From positions 1 to 64,000 of the forward strand of contig OY970276.1 of assembly GCA_963715785.1 (NCBI GenBank): a stretch of 64,000 nt of DNA, given 5' to 3'. Of this stretch, positions 54,147 to 63,042 are shown one piece after another (the stretch's first letter is position 1; the number at the start of each line of letters is the position of its first letter). This stretch comes from LD21 sp963715785. Lineage in GTDB: Bacteria; Bacteroidota; Bacteroidia; Bacteroidales; VadinHA17. Under the pieces are notes generated by a model that was given only the letters and a program-made list of their open reading frames with translations, searched no databases and was not told the DNA's origin. The position numbers and the translations under genes were made by a program.

Positions 54147-55019
54147 ATGGAATTATCCGTAATTATTGTCAGCTTCAGAGTCAGGGATTATCTTCGGGAA
54201 TGCCTTTATTCGGCAGAGGCCGCACTGAAGGAAATTGATTCTGAGATCATTGTAGTTGATAATAACTCGGGAGACGGATCTGTTGATATGATAGACAACG
54301 AGTTTCCCCGGATCAGGCTCATAGTAAATGAATTAAATGCCGGATTCTCTGCAGCTAATAATCAGGCAATCAGACTATCAAAGGGCCGATTTATTCTCCT
54401 CCTGAACCCCGATACAATAGTTGAACCTGACTCCTTTTCAAAGTGTCTCCTTTTCATGAATGAAAAGCCCGATGCCGGAGCAATCGGGGTAAGAATGGTC
54501 AATGGGGATGGCGAATTTCTTCCTGAATCAAAAAGAGCCTTTCCGACCCCCTGGACTGCATTCTTCAAATCATTCGGGCTCTCATATCTTTTCCCCCGGT
54601 CCGCGATAATCAGCAGATACTACCTGCCACTGATCGATTCATTTGAAACTTCTGTAACTGAGGTTATTTCCGGTGCATACATGTTCATCCGCAGAGAAGC
54701 GCTGGATAAATCAGGGCTGCTCGACGAAGACTTCTTTATGTACGGTGAGGATATTGACCTTAGTTACAGATTACAGCAGACAGGATTCAGAAATTACTAT
54801 TACCCCGCGATCACGATAGTTCATCTCAAGGGGAAAAGCACACCCAGGAATTCTTACAATGATATACTGCAATTCTATCACGCAATGCAGGTATACATAA
54901 GAAAAAGTGTCAGAGACGGAAGACACTCACGGCTATTGCTTATTATAATGCCTGTTATCAGGTTCAGGGAAGGCCTGGCACTGCTGAACCGTCTTCTGAA
55001 ACTGACATTCCACCGGTAA
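54147..55019 (+). CDS. Family 2 glycosyltransferase
   Basis: 290 residues. Opens SVIIVSFRVRDYLRECL, then VVDNNSGDGSVDMI, NAGFSAANNQAI, the nucleotide-sugar motif LLNPDTIVE, VISGAYMFIRREALDKSGLLDEDFFMYGEDIDLSYRLQQTGF. A GT-A rhamnosyltransferase-like enzyme for surface polysaccharide. 7 bp after the aminotransferase; third gene of the recR operon. A C-terminal hydrophobic patch (LLLIIMPVI) may touch the membrane. Confidence 0.88.
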   Translation: MELSVIIVSFRVRDYLRECLYSAEAALKEIDSEIIVVDNNSGDGSVDMIDNEFPRIRLIVNELNAGFSAANNQAIRLSKGRFILLLNPDTIVEPDSFSKCLLFMNEKPDAGAIGVRMVNGDGEFLPESKRAFPTPWTAFFKSFGLSYLFPRSAIISRYYLPLIDSFETSVTEVISGAYMFIRREALDKSGLLDEDFFMYGEDIDLSYRLQQTGFRNYYYPAITIVHLKGKSTPRNSYNDILQFYHAMQVYIRKSVRDGRHSRLLLIIMPVIRFREGLALLNRLLKLTFHR

Positions 55020-55210
55020 CCTCAATTCATTCCTTATTGTTTCAACATGTCTCGGATTTCTAAAACATTTCCGCAAGTCGGTTGTTTAATAGAAAGTAAA
55101 TTTATAATGGAATCAAATAAGGCTCCTATACTTCAAAGGAACACAAGCGGCAATATAAGATCAAGACTGAATACAGGAGTTTCATCTGAACTTAAAACCA
55201 AACAACCAAT

Positions 55211-56554
55211 ATGGCAAAATTGAATATCACATTACCTGCGATGGGTGAAGGAGTAATTGAAGCAACAATAAATAAATGGCTGGCTAAGGAAGGTTCACAG
55301 GTAAAGGAAGATGATCCGCTTGTTGAAGTTGCAACTGATAAAGTAGATACCGAAATACCGGCACCGGCAGAAGGCATCTTAGTTTCCATTTTAGCGAAGG
55401 AAGGATCGGTTCCCAAAGTTGGTGAGGTAATTGCCATAATTGAAAGCAATAAGGAGGCTAGCCCTGAAGATTTGAAAAAAGTCGATAAGGAAGTTGAAAA
55501 AGTCAGGGAAACCATTTCTGTCCTGAAACAGGAAAAAAGCGAAGTGGAAGTTGCGGCGCATGATTTGAAAAGCCGTACTCCTTCCGGTAAATTTCTCTCA
55601 CCGCTTATAAGAAGCATTGCAGCCAGGGAAAATATAAGCTATGCCGATCTTGACTCCATTCAGGGCACTGGCATGGACGGCAGGATAACAAAGGACGATA
55701 TCTTAAAATTAATTGAAGACAGGAAACCGGGAAAAGAAGATGTAAAGCCGTCTGAAACAAAGGAACCTGCACAAGCTGTAAATAATGAAAGAGCAGTGGA
55801 TGAGCCACAAGCTGAAAAAAAAGAATCTGCGCCTGTTACACGCATAGCCGGAGATGAGATTATTCCAATGGACAGGGTGCGCAAACTGATTGCAGCCCAT
55901 ATGGTTATGTCAAAAAGAACGTCAGCTCATGTTACTTCATTTATTGATGCCGATGTGACACGCCTGGTAAACTGGAGAAATGCAAATAAGGAAAAATTCC
56001 TGCAGACAGAAGGTCAGAAGCTTACCCTTACTCCGATTTTTGTGGATGCTGCCGCAAAAGCCCTGTACGATATGCCAATGGTCAATATATCTGTTGACGG
56101 AGATAATATAATCAAAAGAAAAAATATAAATATTGGCATGGCCACAGCGCTTCCCGATGGAAATCTGATTGTTCCGGTTATTAAAAATGCCAATGAAAAA
56201 AGTCTTACCGGTCTTGCAAAAACTGTAAATGATCTTGCTGAAAGAGCCAGGAACAATAAATTGAAACCTGATGAAATTACCGGCGGTACGTTTACAATAA
56301 CAAATTTCGGAAGTTATGACAATCTTGCCGGTACACCAATAATAAACCAACCTCAGGCTGCAATTCTGGGCACAGGGGTTGTCAGGAAAACCCCTGTAGT
56401 TATTGAGACTCCCGACGGGGATGTTATTGGGATCAGACAGATAATGATCCTATCATTGAGTTATGACCACCGGGTAATCGATGGTGCGCTGGCAGGAAGA
56501 TTCCTTCATAAAGTAAAAGAGATCCTGGAAAATTATTCTCCCGATGCTCTTTAA
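55211..56554 (+). CDS. 2-oxo acid dehydrogenase E2 (dihydrolipoamide acyltransferase)
   Basis: 447 residues. Lipoyl domain 1-78 with lipoyl-Lys44 in EVATDKVDTE; a helical linker (~85-115); peripheral subunit-binding domain about 125-165 (SPLIRSIAARENISYADLDSIQGTGMDGRI); an Ala/Pro/Glu-rich linker; the catalytic domain from ~218 with MDRVRKLIAAHM and LSYDHRVIDGALAGRF (His420, Asp424). A single lipoyl domain suggests a branched-chain or pyruvate E2. No E1 or E3 gene is adjacent. The 191-bp gap before it holds no recognised feature. Confidence 0.93.
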   Translation: MAKLNITLPAMGEGVIEATINKWLAKEGSQVKEDDPLVEVATDKVDTEIPAPAEGILVSILAKEGSVPKVGEVIAIIESNKEASPEDLKKVDKEVEKVRETISVLKQEKSEVEVAAHDLKSRTPSGKFLSPLIRSIAARENISYADLDSIQGTGMDGRITKDDILKLIEDRKPGKEDVKPSETKEPAQAVNNERAVDEPQAEKKESAPVTRIAGDEIIPMDRVRKLIAAHMVMSKRTSAHVTSFIDADVTRLVNWRNANKEKFLQTEGQKLTLTPIFVDAAAKALYDMPMVNISVDGDNIIKRKNINIGMATALPDGNLIVPVIKNANEKSLTGLAKTVNDLAERARNNKLKPDEITGGTFTITNFGSYDNLAGTPIINQPQAAILGTGVVRKTPVVIETPDGDVIGIRQIMILSLSYDHRVIDGALAGRFLHKVKEILENYSPDAL

Positions 56555-56634
56555 TCTCCTGTTTTTATAAGGTCACTGACCTGCAGTTTTGTCTCCAAAT
56601 AATCTTAATTAGAATAAAAAAGGGAATATTTGGT

Positions 56635-56664
56635 AAAAAGGGTTGTTACTTTTAGCCCTTTTTT
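56635..56664 (+). terminator. Terminator after the E2 gene
   Basis: AAAAAGGG..., short loop ending at TTTTAG, then CCCTTTTTT: a GGG/CCC stem extended by A-T pairs and a T-run, about 80 bp after the stop. Rightward orientation. Confidence 0.65.
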
Positions 56665-56801
56665 CTAATATTTATCCTATATTAGTAGCCTTGAGTAGAG
56701 AAATAATTCATTAACTTTTTCCATTCTAAGAATAGAAATTAAGGTTTTTGATAATCGCAAATGCGTTTTGTGCCTGTATTCAATTACGATATAATTGTAT
56801 T

Positions 56802-59654
56802 ATGATGAAGAGGTTTGTTCTCCTTATGTGGCTGTTAGCCGCTATGATCAATTCAAATTTATTTTCTCAGTCGAAAGAAGAGTTGAGAAACAATTTTTAC
56901 GATGCGGAAAGCTGGATTTTATTTGAAGCATACCAGGATGCTCTCCCCCTTTATCAGGTACTTTTAAAAAACTACCCTGATAATGCCAATTTTAAATACA
57001 GGATCGGGCAGTGCTATATTAATATCCCCGGGGAAAAAACCAGGGCAGTCAGTTATCTGGAATCTGCTGTAAAAAATATTAATCCTAAATACAAAGAGGG
57101 AAAATTTAATGAGACAGGTGCACCCTACGATGCACTTTATTATCTTGCAAATGCCTACCGTGTAAACAACCAGATTGATAAAGCTCTTAAAACCTATGAG
57201 CAGTTCAGAAAAAACCTTAATCCGGAGGTTTACGATACAATAGTTGTAGATCTGCAGATCCAATCATGCCGGAATGCAAAAGAACTAATGAAGATGCCTC
57301 TTTATATCAAGCTCAAAAATCTTGGCAATGTAATAAACGGGTCAAATAATGAATTTAATCCCGTTGTTTCTGATAAAGAGGACCTCATTGTATTTTCCAG
57401 AAGTACACCATTCTATGACGCGCTGCTCTATTCAACGAAGGTGAAAGGAGTATGGACTGAACCTAAGAATATGAATGAGTTGCTGAAGGTAGACAGGGAT
57501 CTCTTCCCAACCTCCATTTCCAAGGATGACAAGGACCTTTACCTGTACAGCTCAGCCGATTACGACGGAATTATCTATACTTCAAGATTTGAAAATGGCA
57601 CCTGGTCCCCTATCGTAAAGCTCAATGAAAACATAAATACCAAATACTGGGAATCTCATGCAACTATCTCTCATGACAATAAGAAGCTTTACTTTACCAG
57701 TAACAGGAAAGGAACATACGGTGGTTTGGATATATATGTATCGACGCGTGACAGCTCTGGTGACTGGGGAGCAGCTGTAAATCTTGGTCCGGTCATAAAT
57801 ACTCCATATAACGAGGAATCTCCTTTCCTTAGCGAAGATGACAAAACCTTGTTTTTTAGCTCCAGGGGCCATTTTAATATGGGAGGCTATGATATTTTCT
57901 ATTCAACATTGCTTCCAAATGGCGAGTGGTCAGTCCCTTTGAATGTAGGCTACCCTCTTAATACAACCGATGATGATGTCTTCTTTGAGCCAATAAATCA
58001 GGGTTATGAGGGGTACACTTCAAAAGAACTTCCCGGAGGCTTTGGCAAACAGGATATTTACAGGATCGAGATATTTTCAAATGATCATCCAAGGAAATTC
58101 TTTGTGAGAGGAATGGTAAAAGTGGCGGATCTTATCGCCAGCATGAATGACAGCATCAAGATCAGCGCTATGAACATCAAAAATCCGAATCAGACGCTTA
58201 TCGTATATTCCAATCCCAAAACCGGAGAATATGAGTTCCAGCTGCCTCAGGGTGATTATGAGATTACCTATGAAGGTGATGGCGGCGGAAAGGTTGTAAG
58301 GAAAATAGACCTTCCTCTCACGAACCCCTCCGACAGCTTCGTTGTTCCCGGAACAGTTCTGCCTAAAACAGACTTTGCCGCCGACATGAATGTTGAATCC
58401 AATAAGACAATTTCCGTCTCAAAAGGAGACACTATTTTGTTTCCGATTAAAGTGGAACCGAAATCATTCCTTACCGTTGAACATTGGGTTGGAGATTCTC
58501 TCATCTCTGTTGAACACTTCACAGTGCTCGACTCGCTGTTCAATTATAAAATGGCACCAAAACCGGGGAATAACAGGCTTGTCTTCAAGCTGACAGACAG
58601 GTTTAATAATACTACCAAAACAGAGGTGATGATTACGCGTGCAAACAAAATTGTAACACAGCCTGTAGTCAGCCCTGAATATAACAGGATAATATCTCAG
58701 AAACAGATAGATTCATTTTTGGAATTGCTGAAAAAGAGGGCTACAGATACACTTCTGTCGGTCGTTAAAGAGACAAATATTGAGAGCAGGCAATTCGGAA
58801 AAATTGATGAATATATCTCAACTCTGAAAGATGAGGCAGTTAAGAAAGGTGTAAGCCCTGAAGAGGTCGATAAACTTGCTTTGAAGGTAGCAGTTATGGA
58901 TAATATCCTTACTCAGGCTGCAGTTAATTTTATGGCAAAGAATACCGAAGGAGATCTTAACAGGATTCTGACAGGTATTGATATCTATTCGCTTAATCTG
59001 AAATCATGGACTGATTTACAGGAGTATATAGCAAAAATGACTTCGGGTAAAATAAGTCCGGATGATCTTAACCAGATAGCTGCCGCAATATTAACTGGAA
59101 AGGACCCCTCGATTATCCTATTGAGGAATAAGATCCTGGCTTTCGGTGAAAACTATCCTTCAGGTGATCTCATCCGTCAGGCTGTAGCTGCAGTTGACCA
59201 GAAAAATATTAATTCAAAGGAAAAATGGCTGCAGGAATTTTACAATGAAGCTGTTAATCATGGGCTCACCCAGGAACAGATATCGGAAATTCTGAGTACA
59301 ATAAGTTCATCTCCTGTAACGGAGGCCGAACAATATTTGAAAGATCTGATTGATCATTCTCAGGAACCATTCACTTCATTACTGAAATCCATAGATCTTA
59401 AAAAGGAAGGGATCAAAACACCTGAAGAACTTATAATGTATCTGCTGACAAATAAGGACAAATATTCTGAAGAAGCGGTTACCAGGAGTATTGCAGATCT
59501 CATTTCAGCTAAAAATCTGCCGGCTGAGAATATTAAGAGCCCGGTTGCAAATGGTGCTCAGGGATATATGTGGATTTTATGGGTACTTATCGGACTCGGT
59601 TTATTTGCCGTAATACTAATTTTCTGGAAGAAAAAACGGAAAAGAGAAAAATAG
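56802..59654 (+). CDS. TPR-PD40 envelope protein with helical stalk and C-terminal membrane anchor
   Basis: 950 residues from the ATG at 56802 (an earlier ATG at 56748 gives no signal peptide). Signal peptide to ~21; TPR region about 25-170 (SWILFEAYQDALPLYQVLLKNYPDNANFKYRIG); PD40/WD40-like beta-propeller about 180-425 (KKLYFTSNRKGTYGGLDIYV, TLFFSSRGHFNMGGYDIF); carboxypeptidase-regulatory-like domain about 429-515; Ig-like ~525-612; then ~300 residues of alpha-helix with recurring EAV(K/N).G(V/L)(S/T)xEx(V/I) motifs; and a C-terminal helix (GYMWILWVLIGLGLFAVILIFW) followed by KKKRKREK. The N-terminal half resembles PorE, but there is no OmpA-like domain. The C-terminal TM plus basic tail implies an inner-membrane anchor with the rest in the periplasm. 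First of four paralogues. Confidence 0.82.
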   Translation: MMKRFVLLMWLLAAMINSNLFSQSKEELRNNFYDAESWILFEAYQDALPLYQVLLKNYPDNANFKYRIGQCYINIPGEKTRAVSYLESAVKNINPKYKEGKFNETGAPYDALYYLANAYRVNNQIDKALKTYEQFRKNLNPEVYDTIVVDLQIQSCRNAKELMKMPLYIKLKNLGNVINGSNNEFNPVVSDKEDLIVFSRSTPFYDALLYSTKVKGVWTEPKNMNELLKVDRDLFPTSISKDDKDLYLYSSADYDGIIYTSRFENGTWSPIVKLNENINTKYWESHATISHDNKKLYFTSNRKGTYGGLDIYVSTRDSSGDWGAAVNLGPVINTPYNEESPFLSEDDKTLFFSSRGHFNMGGYDIFYSTLLPNGEWSVPLNVGYPLNTTDDDVFFEPINQGYEGYTSKELPGGFGKQDIYRIEIFSNDHPRKFFVRGMVKVADLIASMNDSIKISAMNIKNPNQTLIVYSNPKTGEYEFQLPQGDYEITYEGDGGGKVVRKIDLPLTNPSDSFVVPGTVLPKTDFAADMNVESNKTISVSKGDTILFPIKVEPKSFLTVEHWVGDSLISVEHFTVLDSLFNYKMAPKPGNNRLVFKLTDRFNNTTKTEVMITRANKIVTQPVVSPEYNRIISQKQIDSFLELLKKRATDTLLSVVKETNIESRQFGKIDEYISTLKDEAVKKGVSPEEVDKLALKVAVMDNILTQAAVNFMAKNTEGDLNRILTGIDIYSLNLKSWTDLQEYIAKMTSGKISPDDLNQIAAAILTGKDPSIILLRNKILAFGENYPSGDLIRQAVAAVDQKNINSKEKWLQEFYNEAVNHGLTQEQISEILSTISSSPVTEAEQYLKDLIDHSQEPFTSLLKSIDLKKEGIKTPEELIMYLLTNKDKYSEEAVTRSIADLISAKNLPAENIKSPVANGAQGYMWILWVLIGLGLFAVILIFWKKKRKREK

Positions 59655-59664
59655 AAAATATGAG

Positions 59665-59692
59665 AAATGACCGGCTTCAACCGGTCATTTTC
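59665..59692. terminator. Bidirectional terminator between the first and second TPR-PD40 genes
   Basis: AAATGACCGG (59665-59674), loop CTTCAA, CCGGTCATTT (59681-59690), TT. A perfect 10-bp stem. Separates the membrane-anchored paralogue from the following genes. Confidence 0.8.
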
Positions 59693-59735
59693 ATAAAATA
59701 AACTACCTTTAAGAAATCTTGTACCGTTTTTTTAA

Positions 59736-59743
59736 TAAATTTG
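59736..59743 (+). promoter_or_regulatory. -7 box of the second TPR-PD40 gene
   Basis: TAAATTTG, exact TAnnTTTG, 19 bp before the ATG at 59763 and just after a terminator, which supports a new transcription unit. Confidence 0.5.
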
Positions 59744-59762
59744 TTTACCAAAATCTGTGTCT

Positions 59763-61037
59763 ATGAGCAAAAGAGTGGTATGTCTGTTATTTACACTGGT
59801 TTTATTAGTTCCTGTTCGTGCACAAGAAGATAAGGACCTTCAGGATTCCTTCCTGGAAGCAGAATATTTTCTATTGAATGAATCTTACCCTGATGCACTG
59901 TCGTACTATCTTCAGCTGTACGAAAAAATGCCGGACAATGCAAATCTGGCTTACCGGATCGGAGTATGTTACCTTAACATTCCCGGTAAGAAAAATCTCT
60001 CAATCGAATACCTTGAAGCTGCGACAAAAAACATGTCTGCAAAACATAAAGAGGGTACTGTTGAAGAGGTAACTGCACCATATGATGCATTATTTGAGCT
60101 GGGAAAAGCTTACCGGATAAATTACAGGTTCGACAAAGCCAGGGAGATATTCACAAAGTATCTTACTACACTTCTTCCTGACGATCATGAGAACATTGAT
60201 TTTGTCAATAACGAAATTAAAGTTTGTGATAGAGCCAAAGACTTGATTAGCAAGCCTGTTACCTTTACTGAGGAAAATATTGGAGAGCTCTTTAACGATG
60301 AAAAATCCAACTTCAACCCCTTGATTTCAGCTGATGGGAAATCCTTCGCATATATGGTTTCCCTCAAGTTCTATGATGCAGTGATGTTTTCCAGAAATGT
60401 CAATGGGAAATGGACCGCCCCGGTTAATATTACACCTGAACTTCAATCCGATGGTGATTTTTATATCTCATGCCTTTCGGCTGATGGAAAATTATTATTT
60501 CTTTCAAAGGACGATCACATCAACAGCGATATATATGTAAGCACTTTTAATGGGACCAGCTGGAGTAAAGCCACCAAGCTTCAAAGAAATATTAATACTA
60601 AATACTGGGAATCACATGCTTTCATTTCCGAAGATGGCTCACAGCTGATATTCGCTTCTGACAGACCAGGCGGATTTGGCGGTCTCGATCTTTATATTTC
60701 ACATAAGATCAATAGCGACTGGGGACCTGCAGTGAACATGGGACCTGAGATCAATACTCAATTCAATGAGGACCGGCCCTTCCTTATAAATAATGGCAAG
60801 ACACTTTTCTTTAGTTCACAGGGACACGAGAACCTGGGAGGCTATGATCTTTTCAGATCAGACCTTCAGTCCAATGGCCTCTGGAGCGAACCTAAAAATC
60901 TTGGTTACCCGATCAACACACCTGACGATGATATTTTCTTTATGCCTGTAGGTGATGGCAGATCAGGCTATTGTGCAAAATTCAAAGAGACCGGAGGATT
61001 CGGTAAGGAAGACATCTACAAAATCACCTTTAAATAA
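59763..61037 (+). CDS. TPR-PD40 beta-propeller protein, short form
   Basis: 424 residues from the ATG at 59763 (a GTG two codons earlier is possible). Signal peptide to ~21 (VPVRA|Q), TPR-like helices about 25-165 (EAEYFLLNESYPDALSYYLQLYEKMPDNANLAYRIGVCYLNIPGKK), and a propeller about 175-424 with QLIFASDRPGGFGGLDLYIS and TLFFSSQGHENLGGYDLF blades. It ends right after the propeller: no regulatory-like, OmpA, SPOR or membrane segment. So it is the shared core of the family with nothing added, probably a soluble periplasmic member. Function unknown; PorE-like by domain order. Confidence 0.82.
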   Translation: MSKRVVCLLFTLVLLVPVRAQEDKDLQDSFLEAEYFLLNESYPDALSYYLQLYEKMPDNANLAYRIGVCYLNIPGKKNLSIEYLEAATKNMSAKHKEGTVEEVTAPYDALFELGKAYRINYRFDKAREIFTKYLTTLLPDDHENIDFVNNEIKVCDRAKDLISKPVTFTEENIGELFNDEKSNFNPLISADGKSFAYMVSLKFYDAVMFSRNVNGKWTAPVNITPELQSDGDFYISCLSADGKLLFLSKDDHINSDIYVSTFNGTSWSKATKLQRNINTKYWESHAFISEDGSQLIFASDRPGGFGGLDLYISHKINSDWGPAVNMGPEINTQFNEDRPFLINNGKTLFFSSQGHENLGGYDLFRSDLQSNGLWSEPKNLGYPINTPDDDIFFMPVGDGRSGYCAKFKETGGFGKEDIYKITFK

Positions 61038-61052
61038 TATTTGACACATAAA

Positions 61053-61084
61053 TTGCAAATCATTTGTATTAATCACTATATTTG
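61053..61084 (+). promoter_or_regulatory. Promoter of the third TPR-PD40 gene
   Basis: TTG at 61053-61055, 21-bp spacer, TATATTTG at 61077-61084. The ATG at 61090 lies only 5 bp after the -7 box, predicting a leaderless mRNA. Confidence 0.55.
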
Positions 61085-61089
61085 TTTTG

Positions 61090-63042
61090 ATGGGAAAATT
61101 CAGTGTAACGATCATAAGTGTATTACTGCTGCTAATTAACCTGGTTCTCACTCCGGTAACTGTTTCAGCTCAATCCTCCGGCGAAATGAAAAAGATTTTC
61201 GCTAAGGCAGAATCGTATTATCTGTTTGAGGAATATGAGCTTGCAAATCAATTATATCTTCTTCTCGATACTGCCGACAATCTAAACATCAAATATAAAA
61301 TAGGGAATTGCTACCTTAATATCCCCGGAGAAAAAGAGAAGTCCATTCCTTATCTGGAAGCTGCTGTAAAGACTGCCAGTTATGAGTCAAATACGCAATC
61401 GTATAAAGAAAAACGCGCACCTCTCGACTCATATTTCTCTCTCTCAAAAGCATATCTCATTAATAATCAGCTCGACAAAGCTCTTTCTACCCTTCAGACA
61501 TTTAATAAACTTGCAAGAGAGACCACTTCCAAGGGGGGGATGAAGAACCTTGATTATATAGAACAGCAGATCCAGGCATGCAAAAATGCAATCCAATATG
61601 AGAAGAATCCGACTCTTTTAAGTAAAAAAACCATGGGCAGCGACTTCAATCAGGGCTCCATAAATGATAATCCTGCTGTTAGCTTCGATGGAAATACACT
61701 GGCTTATACTGAGCGAAGAGGTGATGTAAATGCAATATTCTGTTCTCATAAGGAAAAAGGAAAATGGCAGGCTCCGGTTGAAATAACTGCTCAGCTCAAT
61801 GCCGGAGAAGATTGCTCAACCTGTTCACTTAACAGCGATGGCACCGAGTTATTTCTGTACAAAACTGATAACTACGATGGTGCAATATATTCTTCAAACT
61901 TTGTTAATGGATCATGGACACCCATTAAAAAATTAAATAAGAATATAAATACCAAATTTTATGAATCACATGCCTCCATCTCTGCCGATGGCAAGAAACT
62001 GTACTTCACCAGTAACAGGGAGGGAGGCCAGGGCAATCTTGATATCTACGTTTCCGAAAAGGATGCTGCCGGAGACTGGGGTCCGGCCGTAAATATTGGA
62101 TCAGCAATAAATACTCCTTTTAATGAGGATACTCCTTTCATTACTCAGAACGATTCAATACTTTATTTTTCTTCTGAAGGCCATAGCTCCATGGGGGGAT
62201 TCGATATCTTCATGAGTCAGAGATCCGGATCAGGCTGGAAAACACCTGTAAACCTGGGTTATCCAATAAATTCAACTGATGATGATAAATTTTTCCAGCC
62301 GGTAAATAACGGGAAGAATGCTTATTACTCCATGATTACCGACTACAAAAAGAAAGATATATTTTATATCGGCTTTGGCAAGCCGGGGGTTAACGAGTTA
62401 TTTGAGATCAGAGGTAAATTCAGTCTGAAAGATACAACCGTGACCTTTGATGACAATTATTCAATTCATCTTTTAAATAAATCTACCGGAGACACCCTCG
62501 ATGTTGGTTTCCCAAATAAGTATACCGGGATCTACAGCTTTTCCGTAGCCCCTGGAAAATTCAGGATCTTTTACAAAGGGTATGGTTATTTTACACAGAC
62601 CATTGATACAACAATATTGCCTGACAGTCCTGATCTTGTATTGAATATAGATGTCTCCCTTGACAGGGATCCCAGTATAAAGAGGCTGGCAAGCATTCCG
62701 GTTGTCTATGATAAGATTGATCTTGCTCTCATACCAACTATTGCTTCCGTTGATACGAGCACTCTTATACGAAATCTTAATGTAAGCGACGTAAGTGACA
62801 GTAATATAAAGGATTCTGACGTACTCTATTATACAGTTCAGGTTATGGCCCTTCATAATCCTGTTGATATTACCTATTTTAAATACATTTCTGATATGAA
62901 GGTAATGTATAATGATCTAGATAAGTTTTACCGTTATACAACAGGTAAATTTCCGACGCGGGAAGATGCTTATTCATTAAGACTTGATTTGATAAGGAAA
63001 GGATATCCTGATGAAATCTTTATCAAGAAAGTGTCAAAGTAA
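61090..63042 (+). CDS. TPR-PD40-CRD-SPOR protein (PorE-like)
   Basis: 650 residues from the ATG at 61090 (preceded by an in-frame TTG). Signal peptide to ~28 (TVSA|Q); TPR about 30-175; PD40 propeller about 185-425 (KKLYFTSNREGGQGNLDIYVS, ILYFSSEGHSSMGGFDIF); carboxypeptidase-regulatory-like domain about 437-526 (FEIRGKFSLK...GTYS/GIYSFSVAPGKFRIFYKGYGY); and a C-terminal ~75 residues (YYTVQVMAL...FYRYTTGKFPTREDAYSLRLDLIRKGYPDEIFI) that match the SPOR pattern. PorE has TPR, WD40, CRD and an OmpA-like peptidoglycan-binding domain; here SPOR, which binds denuded glycan, takes the OmpA place. Its stop shares one base with the next start. Confidence 0.83.
   Translation: MGKFSVTIISVLLLLINLVLTPVTVSAQSSGEMKKIFAKAESYYLFEEYELANQLYLLLDTADNLNIKYKIGNCYLNIPGEKEKSIPYLEAAVKTASYESNTQSYKEKRAPLDSYFSLSKAYLINNQLDKALSTLQTFNKLARETTSKGGMKNLDYIEQQIQACKNAIQYEKNPTLLSKKTMGSDFNQGSINDNPAVSFDGNTLAYTERRGDVNAIFCSHKEKGKWQAPVEITAQLNAGEDCSTCSLNSDGTELFLYKTDNYDGAIYSSNFVNGSWTPIKKLNKNINTKFYESHASISADGKKLYFTSNREGGQGNLDIYVSEKDAAGDWGPAVNIGSAINTPFNEDTPFITQNDSILYFSSEGHSSMGGFDIFMSQRSGSGWKTPVNLGYPINSTDDDKFFQPVNNGKNAYYSMITDYKKKDIFYIGFGKPGVNELFEIRGKFSLKDTTVTFDDNYSIHLLNKSTGDTLDVGFPNKYTGIYSFSVAPGKFRIFYKGYGYFTQTIDTTILPDSPDLVLNIDVSLDRDPSIKRLASIPVVYDKIDLALIPTIASVDTSTLIRNLNVSDVSDSNIKDSDVLYYTVQVMALHNPVDITYFKYISDMKVMYNDLDKFYRYTTGKFPTREDAYSLRLDLIRKGYPDEIFIKKVSK

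Noticed and set aside
55192..55617. 141-codon minus-strand frame
   Set aside because: Antisense to the lipoyl and linker region of the E2 gene; low-complexity Ser-rich as expected for a shadow.
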